DNA from: Verrucomicrobiota bacterium
GTDB lineage: Bacteria; Verrucomicrobiota; Verrucomicrobiia; JADLBR01
Assembly (NCBI GenBank): GCA_029560585.1
Contig: JAKQKQ010000038.1
Location: forward strand, 23,254 to 87,253
Direction of reading: 5' to 3'
DNA length: 64,000 nucleotides
In this document: in pieces, positions 34,081 through 42,769 of the stretch
Layout of the letters: the number at the start of each line of letters is the position of its first letter
Position numbering within the stretch: the stretch's first letter is position 1
Program-made: the position numbers and the translations under genes
The notes under the pieces: generated by a model
Database searches by the model: none
What the model saw: only the letters and a program-made list of their open reading frames with translations
What the model was told of the DNA's origin: nothing

Positions 34081-35085
34081 ATGGACGATTCACCGAGCTG
34101 GTATTTAGCGGAGGGGGGCAAGACGCTGGGGCCGTTCACCAAGGCCCAGGTTGTCGAACAACTCCAATCCGGGAAGGCGAACAAGAACACGGTTGCCTTC
34201 CGGCATGGTTCGACGCCGCAGTGGATGGCGCTGGGCCAGATTGGCGAATTTGCGACGGCCGTCAGCGCGACCGCGAGGGTGCCCGACATCCCGAAGCCGG
34301 TTCCGCCCCCGGCGCCCCTGCCATCTGCCGTGGCGCCGCTGGCGCCCGTCGTGTCTCTGGCGCCGGCCCCGGTTGTCACCGCCCCCGTGGTCTCGGCCCA
34401 GGTGTCATCCGCCCCAGTGACATCCACGCCTGCGCCGCAGGGTGGGGCGAAGGCGCCAGCTGCCTTTCTGGAGTATCACATCATCGGCGGCGAGTCCCAG
34501 TGCCTTGAGGTTGAACTTGAGCCCGGGGCATCCGTTTTGGGCGAGCCGTCGATGATGGTATGCTGCGATGGCGATGCGAGCATAGAGAACATCGACGCCT
34601 CTTTCCTGCCCTCGTTTTGCAACCGGCGCCCATCGGGCAGAGTCAAATTGGTTTTCGGGGGCCTGGTGACGGGCGCGATCGCAGTCGTCGACGCGCGGGC
34701 CAGCGCGGGCGCCCTCTGGTGTCGGCTTGACGCGCTGCTGTGTTGTGAGACCGGGCTTTCGGCCACCGGCGGCCTCAAGACGATCCCGGGATCGGCCCAC
34801 GGTGAGGGGGTCGTGCTGCATCGCGTGGAGGGTTCCGGACTCTGTTTTCTTCAGGCGGGCGGGCGGGTCATGCGCCGACGGTTGGTGGCGGGCGAGTCGC
34901 TTCGTGTCGATTCGGCGTGCCTGCTGGCGTGCGAGGCGTGCCTGGAGATCGACATCCAGCATTCGGGAGAAGGCCCGCGGTTGGCTTTGCTGAAGGGTCC
35001 TGGGGTTGTCTGGCTGCAGACGCACTCGCCCTCCCACCTGGTGTCGCGGATCCGGGCGGCGCTCCGGCCTTCGCCGGGTCAGTAG
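34081..35085 (+). CDS. GYF_2 and AIM24-domain protein
   Basis: 334 residues from the ATG at 34081, which has GGAGG upstream; the GTG at 34060 is less likely. Residues 1-60 are a GYF_2 domain (SWYLAEGGKTLGPFTKAQVVEQL). Residues about 65-125 are a Pro/Ala/Val-rich linker. The C-terminal 205 residues match the AIM24/TIGR00266 beta-sandwich: EYHIIGGESQCLEVELEPG, with GVVLHRVEGSGLCFLQAGG and LRVDSACLLACEACLEIDIQ later on. Several Cys residues replace the more usual Ala/Val positions. Function not known; members are soluble or membrane-associated. Divergent from cinA. Confidence 0.85.
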   Translation: MDDSPSWYLAEGGKTLGPFTKAQVVEQLQSGKANKNTVAFRHGSTPQWMALGQIGEFATAVSATARVPDIPKPVPPPAPLPSAVAPLAPVVSLAPAPVVTAPVVSAQVSSAPVTSTPAPQGGAKAPAAFLEYHIIGGESQCLEVELEPGASVLGEPSMMVCCDGDASIENIDASFLPSFCNRRPSGRVKLVFGGLVTGAIAVVDARASAGALWCRLDALLCCETGLSATGGLKTIPGSAHGEGVVLHRVEGSGLCFLQAGGRVMRRRLVAGESLRVDSACLLACEACLEIDIQHSGEGPRLALLKGPGVVWLQTHSPSHLVSRIRAALRPSPGQ

Positions 35086-35158
35086 GGGGGCTGGGCAGCG
35101 GTCTGGGGGTCTCTGCCGTGCACGCCGTGCGGCGGATTTGCCGCGATTTCTTCTTGGG

Positions 35159-36202
35159 TCACCGCCGGTTGACTGTTTCCCGGAGTTCCCGAATCCCCTC
35201 GTTGATCTCCCGGAATTCCGCGTCGTTCCAAGGCGGGGCGGGCGGCAGGGCGCGCTTGAAGTTTGAGATTCGGGAGAGCGAAGCCTCGAGCGCGGCGGGG
35301 GGCATCTTTGCGAGGGTGCGGGAGGCGATGTCCACGCACTCCGTCTGGTGGCAGAACAGGAGCAGGTCATTGCCCGCGGCGATGGCCATCCGGACGGTGT
35401 CGGCCGGCCCATGTCGCTTGGCGATCGCCCCCATCTCCAGATCGTCCGTGATGACGAGGCCGGGGAAACCGAGTGTTTGTCGCAGGAGTCCCGAGATGAT
35501 CGTGGGCGAGAACGATGAGGGGCGGGGTTCGGGGTCGAGGGCCGGATAGTGGGCGTGACCCACCATCACGGCGGCGGCCTCGGCGGCCAGGGCGCGGAAG
35601 GGGGCGAGTTCCGCAGACTCCAATTCCGCGGGGGTCCTCGCGACGACGGGGAATTCGCGATGGGGATCGGCGCGGCACAGGGAGTATCCCGGGAAGTGTT
35701 TTATGGTTGCGGCGACGCCCCCCGCCTGCAAGGCGCGGAGGAACATTCCGGCATTGCGGGCGACCTCCGATGGCGTGGTCCCGTAGCAGCGTTCCGGCAA
35801 CGAGTTGTCGGCGGCGGGGTCGAGCAAGATGTCGACGACGGGGGCGAGGTCCAGGTTGAATCCGAAGAGACGCAGGAGGCGGGCGGTGAGCGCGCCATGG
35901 GCGGCGATGAGGGCGGGATCGCCGGTCCGGCGCAATTCGTCGGCGCTTGGGGGACATTCTGCGATGTTGTTCAGCCGGGATACCCGGCCCCCCTCCTGGT
36001 CGATGGTGATGATCGGGGGGATATCGCAGAGGGAGCGAAGTTCATCTGTCAGGTGGCGAAGCTGGGCGGGTGTCTCGATGTTGCGGCCAAAGAGAATGAA
36101 GCCCCCGGGTTGGGTGGCACGGATGAACGAGCGCAGCCCAGGATCGGGCTCGGGCCCCGGGAGGCCCATCGTCAGCAGCTGTCCGACGGAACGGGTGGTC
36201 AT
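35159..36202 (-). CDS. nagZ: Beta-N-acetylhexosaminidase, GH3 (NagZ)
   Basis: 347 residues. GFILFGRNIETPAQLRHLTD and IITIDQEGGRVSRLN near the N-terminus, IKHFPGYSLCRADPHRE with the His dyad loop typical of NagZ, and VITDDLEMGAI with the nucleophile Asp. NagZ removes GlcNAc from muropeptides during peptidoglycan recycling in the cytoplasm; no signal peptide is seen, in agreement. The ATG at 36202 is internal to a longer open frame; upstream residues are not conserved-looking. Confidence 0.93.
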   Translation of the reverse strand: MTTRSVGQLLTMGLPGPEPDPGLRSFIRATQPGGFILFGRNIETPAQLRHLTDELRSLCDIPPIITIDQEGGRVSRLNNIAECPPSADELRRTGDPALIAAHGALTARLLRLFGFNLDLAPVVDILLDPAADNSLPERCYGTTPSEVARNAGMFLRALQAGGVAATIKHFPGYSLCRADPHREFPVVARTPAELESAELAPFRALAAEAAAVMVGHAHYPALDPEPRPSSFSPTIISGLLRQTLGFPGLVITDDLEMGAIAKRHGPADTVRMAIAAGNDLLLFCHQTECVDIASRTLAKMPPAALEASLSRISNFKRALPPAPPWNDAEFREINEGIRELRETVNRR

Positions 36203-36307
36203 GTCGAGCGTGGAGGTTGATGCGGGCGGTGGCGGCCTGTCAAGTGGCAGGACAGCGGGATTCTCTGGCGACGGAGTCTCTTGTGTCCCGCGAACGATCA
36301 GGGTAGG

Positions 36308-36694
36308 ATGGATGAAATTGGAGAAACCGTGTTCCAGATAATTTTCAGCGATTTGAGCGCCGCGGAGATGGCACGTCTGCCCAAGGCACTGCAGCTCGAG
36401 ATCATGAGCGAGTTTCAGGTGATGCCCGAGGACTTGAATGCGGGATCCTCGGGGGAGAAATTTGGGGTCTTGCGGCGCGGGAGCGAGACGTTCCACCGGT
36501 TCAGGACGCGCGACTATAGGATCTATTTCCAGAAGACCAATGTGGGGGTGGTCGTGCGACGGGTGCTGCACCGGAACACGCTTCAAGACTTTCTCTTCCG
36601 GGCGAATCTGCCTGTGGGCGAGGATGAGGCGCTACAGGGCAACGCCGCATTTTGGCGGCTGATCGACGAGGGGGGTGGGCCCAAGAATATTTAA
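36308..36694 (+). CDS. RelE/ParE-like protein without a partner
   Basis: 128 residues. The segment LPKALQLEIMSEFQVMP, then EKFGVLRRGSETFHRFRTRDYRIYFQ and VVVRRVLHRNTLQDFLFRA, follows the RelE/ParE toxin fold: two N-terminal helices, a beta-sheet with RxxRxxDYRIYF, and a final VLHRNxxxDF strand. Such proteins cleave mRNA or inhibit gyrase when part of a toxin-antitoxin pair. No antitoxin-like gene is adjacent on either side, so it may be an orphan or a housekeeping relative. The C-terminal 25 residues exceed the usual toxin length. Confidence 0.7.
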   Translation: MDEIGETVFQIIFSDLSAAEMARLPKALQLEIMSEFQVMPEDLNAGSSGEKFGVLRRGSETFHRFRTRDYRIYFQKTNVGVVVRRVLHRNTLQDFLFRANLPVGEDEALQGNAAFWRLIDEGGGPKNI

Positions 36695-36749
36695 TGCGCG
36701 ATAAGGTTGCCAAAGGCCGCCGGGTGATTAAATTGTTGTATCTCCTTCT

Positions 36750-36932
36750 ATGAAAACTCGTAATACGATCGTCATCACAGCGTCTATCTTGGCCATCTGG
36801 GTTTTGTCCATGACGTCGCTGAATATCTGGTTCAAGGCCCTTGGCATGATTGCCGCGATCGGGCTCACGTGGTATGCGGTGAGGCGCCGCGCGTGCGCTT
36901 GTCAGTGCGATAAACCCGCCGAGAAAGATTGA
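36750..36932 (+). CDS. Small single-helix membrane protein
   Basis: 60 residues: two hydrophobic stretches (IVITASILAIWVLSM and FKALGMIAAIGLTWYAV), then a basic/Cys tail (RRRACACQCDK). No convincing Shine-Dalgarno sequence precedes the ATG. Function unknown; coding status is moderately supported by the membrane pattern. Confidence 0.5.
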   Translation: MKTRNTIVITASILAIWVLSMTSLNIWFKALGMIAAIGLTWYAVRRRACACQCDKPAEKD

Positions 36933-36965
36933 GGCGGGCGATCCGGCACGTCCGGATCAGGAGGC

Positions 36966-38822
36966 TCACATTATTGGGAAATGGGGGACCTGGGAGACGA
37001 GGTTTTCCCGGAAGCTGGCCACATCTAGGTCGGCGCGGCTCAAGTTGACGAGGATTTGGAGACCGGGCTGGTGTTCGAGGTGTGGCGTGTCGAGCACCCC
37101 ATTGCCGCTGTAGCCCATGCCGAAGCGTTTCGCGAGGTGGTTGGCGAGGCTGACTGCGGCCACGAGGGAAGGGAACCTGTGGGCCTCTTCAGGCTCGTGG
37201 TGCGTGGCGATGGTCTCGATGACCGCCGATGAGAATCGCGCCTTGGCCCCCCAGACGATCCCGGCCGCCGAGTGATCCATGTGCATGGATTCCTTCTCGC
37301 ATTCGCGAAGGTCGCGGCGGTCGTCGAATGACTTGCGCATGGTGGCGATAACCGACATGGGGACTATGTCGCCGAGCACGACTTTGCCGATGTCGTGTAG
37401 GAATCCCGCCTGGAGCTCAAATCCGGTCTGCTGAAGGCCGAAATACTCCGTGAGCCTGTCGGCGAGCAATCCGACGGTGACGGAGTGCTGCCAGAGCATG
37501 CGCCAGTCGAAGTGTTTGCCGATCCCGGTGGATTCGCGGACATAGAGGGTGATCAGGGCCAGGGTTGCGGACAGGTCGAGGCCTATGCAATCGACGGCGT
37601 CCTCGATCCCGTTGATCTCCGTGTCCGATCCAAACCAACCACTGGAGCCAAGCCGCACCATGAAATCGCCGAATTCGGGGACCTCTGAGGCGAACTCGGC
37701 CAGGTCCCGCAGGGAGCCCCGCTGGCGTTCGGATATCTCGCGCAACTGTTCGGTCCATGGGTCGAGGGTGGGCAGGGAGAGGGCCTTTTGGATGTGCTGG
37801 GGCGTGACCTGGGTCGTAAAATCCTTGGAGAATCGGAGCAATTCGCGGGTTTCCGTGACGACCAGGCCGTTGAGCCTCTCGGGAACCCATTCGGGGCGCT
37901 GGGCGGCCGGCAGGACGCTGATTTGCTCGGACGGGCGGTATTCCGTGATTTCGCCCATGTTGTTTAGGGCGTCGCGCAATTCGTCGTAGCTGGCGTAGCG
38001 CTCCTCGGGTTTCTTCTTCAGCATCCGTTCGAGCACGGCGATCCAGCCGGGCGGGAGGTGGCGTTCGACGGCGAGCTCGTAGGGGAAGGGCCGGTCGAGG
38101 TGGCCGCGGAGTTCGTCGGATGTCTTGGTGCTCTCGTAAGGGGTGGCGCCGACCATGAGGTGGAAGACGGTGGCGCCGAGGGAGTACATGTCGCTGCGGA
38201 AGTCGGTGGGCTGTCGCCTGATCTGTTCGGGTGAGACATAGCCGGGCGAACCCCATCCGGCCGCCTTGTCGTCTCCGCTGGCAAAATCGAGGCACTTGGC
38301 CAGGCCGAAGTCGGTGAGCAGGAGGCGGCCGGACTCGCGCTCGATCATGAAGTTGGAGGGCTTGATATCGCGATGGACGATGTGGCGCTTCCAGGCATCG
38401 GAGAGGGCATCGACGGCCTGGAGGGTGATCTGCAGGACGTAATCGTGTGGGAACCGGCCATGCGCGTTGAGGAGTTCTTGGCAGTCGGAGCCCTCGATCA
38501 GGGGCATGGCGAAAAAGATGATGCCATTCTCGCGGCCGATGTAGTAGATGGGCACGATGTGGGGATGGCGGAGGGCGGCGATGGCACGGGCCTCATCCTC
38601 GAACATCTGGCTGTATTCCTCGTTCAGCGCGAAATCGGGCCGAAGCACCTTGATGGCGACGTGGCGCTGCAGGGCGGGTTCGAAGGCCTTATAGACGGAG
38701 CCCATTCCTCCGGTGGCGATATGCTCCATGATGCTGTAATGGCTGAGCCTGCTGCCGGGAGCCAGCAGGGCATGGGTGGGGCGTTTCTGTTCGCCGGAGC
38801 TCATCTTCTGAATCCGCAGCAT
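36966..38822 (-). CDS. Serine/threonine kinase fused to an HDOD domain
   Basis: 618 residues from the ATG at 38822 (38804 is an alternative with GAAG upstream). Residues about 25-290 are a Hanks-type kinase: HIATGGMGSVYKAF (Gly loop), HVAIKVLRPDF (Lys), VHRDIKPSNFMIE (catalytic Asp), LLTDFGLAK (metal Asp) and GSPGYVSPEQ. From about 340 on is an HDOD domain of HD-GYP-related fold (DWRMLWQHSVTVGLLAD; GFLHDIGKVVLGD; ETIATHHEPEEA) that keeps apparent HD residues. No membrane helix or PASTA repeats. The pairing suggests phosphorylation-controlled signalling, inferred. Confidence 0.9.
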   Translation of the reverse strand: MLRIQKMSSGEQKRPTHALLAPGSRLSHYSIMEHIATGGMGSVYKAFEPALQRHVAIKVLRPDFALNEEYSQMFEDEARAIAALRHPHIVPIYYIGRENGIIFFAMPLIEGSDCQELLNAHGRFPHDYVLQITLQAVDALSDAWKRHIVHRDIKPSNFMIERESGRLLLTDFGLAKCLDFASGDDKAAGWGSPGYVSPEQIRRQPTDFRSDMYSLGATVFHLMVGATPYESTKTSDELRGHLDRPFPYELAVERHLPPGWIAVLERMLKKKPEERYASYDELRDALNNMGEITEYRPSEQISVLPAAQRPEWVPERLNGLVVTETRELLRFSKDFTTQVTPQHIQKALSLPTLDPWTEQLREISERQRGSLRDLAEFASEVPEFGDFMVRLGSSGWFGSDTEINGIEDAVDCIGLDLSATLALITLYVRESTGIGKHFDWRMLWQHSVTVGLLADRLTEYFGLQQTGFELQAGFLHDIGKVVLGDIVPMSVIATMRKSFDDRRDLRECEKESMHMDHSAAGIVWGAKARFSSAVIETIATHHEPEEAHRFPSLVAAVSLANHLAKRFGMGYSGNGVLDTPHLEHQPGLQILVNLSRADLDVASFRENLVSQVPHFPIM

Positions 38823-38918
38823 ATGCCCACAGGCGGATAGGGGCAAGCCGTTGTGACGGGGGGTGATCCGCACTCTATGGGGCGTGACGTGGCGCGGAAT
38901 CGGGTTATTTTTGGGGGC

Positions 38919-39713
38919 ATGTTGAGGAAGGCTTTTCAGGTGACCATCTGTTTGGGATACGGCATCGCGTGCGGTGCCGGGCAGGACAATCCGACAATCC
39001 GACTTGCGGATGAGGAGGCGATGCGGATTGGCCGGCGCGTGTGGCAGAATGAGTGCGCCGGGACGATAGACGGCCTTACGAGTTGGAATTCCGGGGAGCA
39101 ATTCGCTTCCATGGGCATTGGGCACTTCATCTGGTATCCGTCCGGAGAAGAGGGGCCATTTGAAGAGAGTTTTCCGGCGCTATTGGCATTTTTGAAGGGG
39201 AGGGGGGTGGCGCTGCCACGGGTTTTTGCCGGGGCGCCAGACATTGATTGCCCGTGGTCTGACAGGGGGGCGTTCCTTAAGGATTTCGGGGGGCAGCGGA
39301 TGCGCGAGATGCGAGAGTTTCTTGCCGCGACCGTGGCGGAGCAGGCGCGGTATCTAGTGCTGCGGCTGGAGCGTGCGCTGCCGAAGATGCTGGAGGAATG
39401 CGATGGGGGGTCCCGCGCGCGGGTGCGGTCTGGTTTCTACCGTGTGGCGAACGCGCCGGGCGGGGCATACGCGCTTGTGGACTACGTGAATTTCAAGGGC
39501 GAGGGCACCAACCCGAAGGAGAGGTACAAGGGGCAGGGTTGGGGGTTGCTCCAGGTGCTCGAGAACATGTCCGATCAAGGCGATGCGCGGCGCGCTTTTG
39601 TGGCTTCGGCCCGCGCGATGCTGGAGCGCCGGGTGCGCAATTCTCCACCAGAGCGGAATGAGGCACGCTGGCTGAAAGGGTGGCTCAATCGCGTCGCGGG
39701 CTATGCGGGGTGA
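38919..39713 (+). CDS. Exported conserved hypothetical protein
   Basis: 264 residues from the ATG at 38919 with GGGGG upstream; it begins with a signal peptide (AFQVTICLGYGIACGAG). The distinctive block TSWNSGEQFASMGIGHFIWY, followed by FEESFPALLAFL, is strongly conserved-looking, and VDYVNFKGEGTNPKERYKGQGWGLLQVL later on could form a glycan- or peptide-binding pocket. I do not assign a known family. It converges on the L,D-transpeptidase gene, with a hairpin between. Confidence 0.75.
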   Translation: MLRKAFQVTICLGYGIACGAGQDNPTIRLADEEAMRIGRRVWQNECAGTIDGLTSWNSGEQFASMGIGHFIWYPSGEEGPFEESFPALLAFLKGRGVALPRVFAGAPDIDCPWSDRGAFLKDFGGQRMREMREFLAATVAEQARYLVLRLERALPKMLEECDGGSRARVRSGFYRVANAPGGAYALVDYVNFKGEGTNPKERYKGQGWGLLQVLENMSDQGDARRAFVASARAMLERRVRNSPPERNEARWLKGWLNRVAGYAG

Positions 39714-39756
39714 GGGGGCGCTGCCGAAGTTCCAGGGCAGATCCCATGCCCCGGAC

Positions 39757-39777
39757 GCCCGCCTTCCGGCGGCGGGC
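39757..39777 (+). terminator. Bidirectional hairpin between convergent genes
   Basis: GCCCGCC (39757-39763), loop TTCCGGC, GGCGGGC (39771-39777). It lies in the 100-bp convergent spacer and could end transcripts from both sides. No T-tract. Confidence 0.4.
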
Positions 39778-39813
39778 AGGATCGCCTGCCTCTCGGCTAC
39801 GGAGATTCTCGAG

Positions 39814-40284
39814 CTAGGCCGTGGCGATGGTGACCTCGGTGCCTTCTGGCACGCGGTCGAAGAGTTCGGCGATGTCGCTATTGCTCATGCGGACGCAGCC
39901 GTGGGACGCGGGTTGGCCGATAAGGTGTTCTTGGTTGGTGCCATGGATGTAGATGTAGCGGTCAAGCGTATTGGTGTTTTCGGGGTCCAGCCCCTCGAGC
40001 CATAGGATGCGGGTGAGTATCAGGTCGGCCTCTTCCTGATAGGGGTCCTCCAGGGACCAGACGGATCCGGTCCACTGCCGTTCTTTAAGGACGGCGCCCT
40101 TGGGGAGGTCGGATCCGATTTTGCGGGCGACGCGCAGGCGGCCCGGGGGGGTGCACAGGCTGCCGGGCTGGGTGCCAACGCCGAATTTTGACGTCGAGAT
40201 GGGATATGCCTTGACCAGGGTATCGCCCTCCCAGAACTCAAGCGTCTGGTCTGGGATGCTCACGCGAAGGCGGATGTCCTGCAT
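39814..40284 (-). CDS. L,D-transpeptidase, YkuD family
   Basis: 156 residues from the ATG at 40284. The catalytic signature IHGTNQEHLIGQPASHGCVRM, split as HGT...SHGCVRM, is complete (His and Cys). IRLRVSIPDQTLEFWEG and SKFGVGTQPGSLCTPPGRL match the YkuD substrate-binding region. The family cross-links peptidoglycan with 3-3 bonds or attaches lipoprotein. No signal peptide or membrane helix is visible from this or the upstream in-frame start, which is unusual for an enzyme acting outside the membrane. Confidence 0.88.
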   Translation of the reverse strand: MQDIRLRVSIPDQTLEFWEGDTLVKAYPISTSKFGVGTQPGSLCTPPGRLRVARKIGSDLPKGAVLKERQWTGSVWSLEDPYQEEADLILTRILWLEGLDPENTNTLDRYIYIHGTNQEHLIGQPASHGCVRMSNSDIAELFDRVPEGTEVTIATA

Positions 40285-40389
40285 GGGGTGAATATAGCGT
40301 CTCGGTTGATTGGCGCCATGGCCGGGATGAGAGTTGGCCGAATCGAATTGCACCTTCGGCGAACGTGGCTACACTCATTTTTCTTTGCG

Positions 40390-41406
40390 ATGAGCAGGTC
40401 ATACCACATTGCGATAGCAGGGGCCACGGGTGCCGTGGGCCAGGAGCTGCTGCGCGTCATGGAGCGACGACGGTTTCCGGCGGGGAAACTCACGGCGTTG
40501 GCGTCCGAGCGGTCCGTGGGGCGGACCGTGGAGTTCCGTGGGGAGAAGGTCCCCGTCGGGCTTTTGCGGGACGACGCGTTCGCGGGGGTTGACTTCGCGT
40601 TTTTCAGCGCGGGCGCGACCCGGTCGCGGCAGTATGCGCCAGCGGCCGTTCGCGCGGGCGCCGTGGTCATCGACAATTCGTCGGCCTTTCGGATGGACAC
40701 ATCGGTGCCGCTGGTGGTGCCGGAGGTGAACGCTGGAGACCTGGCGGAGCACAAGGGTCTGATTGCGAACCCCAATTGTTCCGCGGCGATCCTGTGCGTC
40801 GGGATTTGGCCGATTCATCGGGCGGCGGGCATCAGGCGCGTCGTGGTTTCCACGTACCAGTCGGCGAGCGGTGCCGGGGCCCGGGCCATGGCCGAGCTGG
40901 AGTCGCAGAGCCGTGACGTGCTCGAGGGGCGGCAGGCGAAGCCCGAGGCCTTCCCCCACCAGATCGCATTCAACCTCTTCAGCCACAACACGAGGATCGC
41001 GGAAAACGGGTACAACGAAGAAGAGAACAAGATGGTCGAGGAGACGCGGAAGATGTTTCACGCGCCAGAGATGGTCGTCGTGCCCACGTGCATCCGGGTG
41101 CCCGTGTTCCGGGCGCATTCCGAGTCTGTCCTGCTGGAGTTGGAGCGGCCGATGCGGCCCGAGGAGGCGCGCGAGATTCTGGAATCGGCCCCCGGCGTGA
41201 GGCTGGTGGACGACGCGTCGGCGAACCGTTTTCCGATGCCTGTGGAGGCGAGCGGCGAGTTGGATGTGCTGGTTGGCAGGATCCGGCAGGAGCCCGGCAA
41301 TCCGAGGGGGCTGGCGATGTTCATCTCGGGCGATCAGTTGCTGAAAGGTGCCGCATGGAACGCGGTGCAGATCGCCGAGTGCCTGATCGGGACCGCCCGC
41401 GCCTGA
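40390..41406 (+). CDS. asd: Aspartate-semialdehyde dehydrogenase
   Basis: 338 residues. IAIAGATGAVGQELLRVMERR binds NADP (written as IAIAGATGAVG then QELLR). FFSAGATRSRQYAP, VIDNSSAFRMD and LIANPNCSAAIL with the catalytic Cys follow, then YQSASGAG and the catalytic-His region CIRVPVFRAHSESV. It reduces aspartyl phosphate in lysine, threonine and methionine synthesis. The next gene, lysC, starts 17 bases after its stop, so the first two steps of the pathway are in one operon, in reverse order. Confidence 0.96.
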   Translation: MSRSYHIAIAGATGAVGQELLRVMERRRFPAGKLTALASERSVGRTVEFRGEKVPVGLLRDDAFAGVDFAFFSAGATRSRQYAPAAVRAGAVVIDNSSAFRMDTSVPLVVPEVNAGDLAEHKGLIANPNCSAAILCVGIWPIHRAAGIRRVVVSTYQSASGAGARAMAELESQSRDVLEGRQAKPEAFPHQIAFNLFSHNTRIAENGYNEEENKMVEETRKMFHAPEMVVVPTCIRVPVFRAHSESVLLELERPMRPEEAREILESAPGVRLVDDASANRFPMPVEASGELDVLVGRIRQEPGNPRGLAMFISGDQLLKGAAWNAVQIAECLIGTARA

Positions 41407-41423
41407 GGAGTCGGGGAATTCGG

Positions 41424-42647
41424 ATGGCGCTGATCGTCCAAAAATACGGGGGCACTTCGGTCGGGGATGTTGCGCGCATCAAGAACGTGGCGGCCCGCGT
41501 GGCGCGGTGGCGGGCCCAGGGCAACCGGTTGGCCGTGGTGGTGTCGGCGCGATCTGGCGTGACCAACGAGTTGATCGCCCGGGCCAAGGCGGTCAAGGAA
41601 CAGCCTTCCGAGAGGGAACTGGACGTCCTGCTGGCGATTGGTGAGCAGGAGACGATCGCGCTGCTGGCCATGGCGCTGCACGACATCGGGGTTTCGGCGG
41701 TTTCATTCACGGGCGCGCAGGCCGGCATCATCACGGACGACGCGCATACCAAGGCGCGCATCCGGCAGTTCCGGCCCGAGCGCGTCGCGGAGATGCAGCG
41801 CTGCCTGGGGCGGGGCGACGTGGTCATCGTGGCGGGTTTTCAGGGACAGACGGAGGACGGGCGCGTGACGACGCTGGGACGCGGCGGCTCTGACCTGAGC
41901 GCGATCGCGATCGCGCATGCGCTGCGCGCCGACGGTTGCCAGATCTACACGGACGTGGACGGGGTGTACACGACCGATCCGCGGATCGTTCCGTCGGCGG
42001 TCAAGATCCCGGAACTGAGCTACGAGGAGATGCTGGAGATGGCGAGCGCGGGGTCCAAGGTGATGCAGGCCCGCAGCGTGGAGTTCGCGAACAAGTACGG
42101 TGTGAGATTTGAGGTGAGGTCGAGCATGAACGAGAATCCTGGGACGATTGTCAGGGGAGAGGACGACAGCATGGAGCAGGTCGTGGTGCGGGGCGTGAGC
42201 CTTGACCGCAACCAGGCTAAAGTCACGGTGGCGGGGGTGCCGGATCGCCCAGGCGTGGCGGCGAAACTCTTTGGCGCGCTGGCAAGCGCGAACGTGAACG
42301 TGGACATGATCGTCCAGAACGTGAGCGCCTCCGGCGTCACGGACATATCGTTCACGGTGAACCGCGACGAATTGGCGAAGGCGCGCGCGGCGGTTGAGCC
42401 CCTCGTGTGTGACGTGGGGGCATCGGGTTTCTCCGCGCGGGAGGGCATCGCGAAGATCTCCGTCGTGGGCATCGGGATGCGATCGCACGGGGGCGTGGCC
42501 GCCGGGATGTTTGACGCGCTGGCGGCGGCGGGCCTGAACATCCAGATGATCTCGACTTCGGAGATCAAGATCTCGGTGATCGTGGACGAGGCGAATGCGG
42601 AGCTGGGGGTCCGTGCGGTGCACGAGAAATTCGGCCTCGGGGCCTGA
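41424..42647 (+). CDS. lysC: Aspartate kinase
   Basis: 407 residues. Kinase part with IVQKYGGTSVGDVARI at the N-terminus, RGGSDLSAIAIAHAL and DGVYTTDPRI. The C-terminal 150 residues are two ACT domains (VTVAGVPDRPGVAAKLF and ISVVGIGMRSHGGVAAGMF) that bind lysine/threonine for feedback control. GAGGAG about 12 bases upstream. It phosphorylates aspartate; coexpressed with asd. The stop region carries the arms GGCCTC/GAGGCC, a possible weak terminator. Confidence 0.96.
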   Translation: MALIVQKYGGTSVGDVARIKNVAARVARWRAQGNRLAVVVSARSGVTNELIARAKAVKEQPSERELDVLLAIGEQETIALLAMALHDIGVSAVSFTGAQAGIITDDAHTKARIRQFRPERVAEMQRCLGRGDVVIVAGFQGQTEDGRVTTLGRGGSDLSAIAIAHALRADGCQIYTDVDGVYTTDPRIVPSAVKIPELSYEEMLEMASAGSKVMQARSVEFANKYGVRFEVRSSMNENPGTIVRGEDDSMEQVVVRGVSLDRNQAKVTVAGVPDRPGVAAKLFGALASANVNVDMIVQNVSASGVTDISFTVNRDELAKARAAVEPLVCDVGASGFSAREGIAKISVVGIGMRSHGGVAAGMFDALAAAGLNIQMISTSEIKISVIVDEANAELGVRAVHEKFGLGA

Positions 42648-42769
42648 GGCCAGGGGTCTGGCGGGCTCCGGTGGGCAGGGTCCCTGACACCACCGACTTT
42701 CATCGGGATCCCCAGGCATCATCGGGATGATTCTTTGGCGCGACCTTGGCCGACACGGGCGCCAATCCG

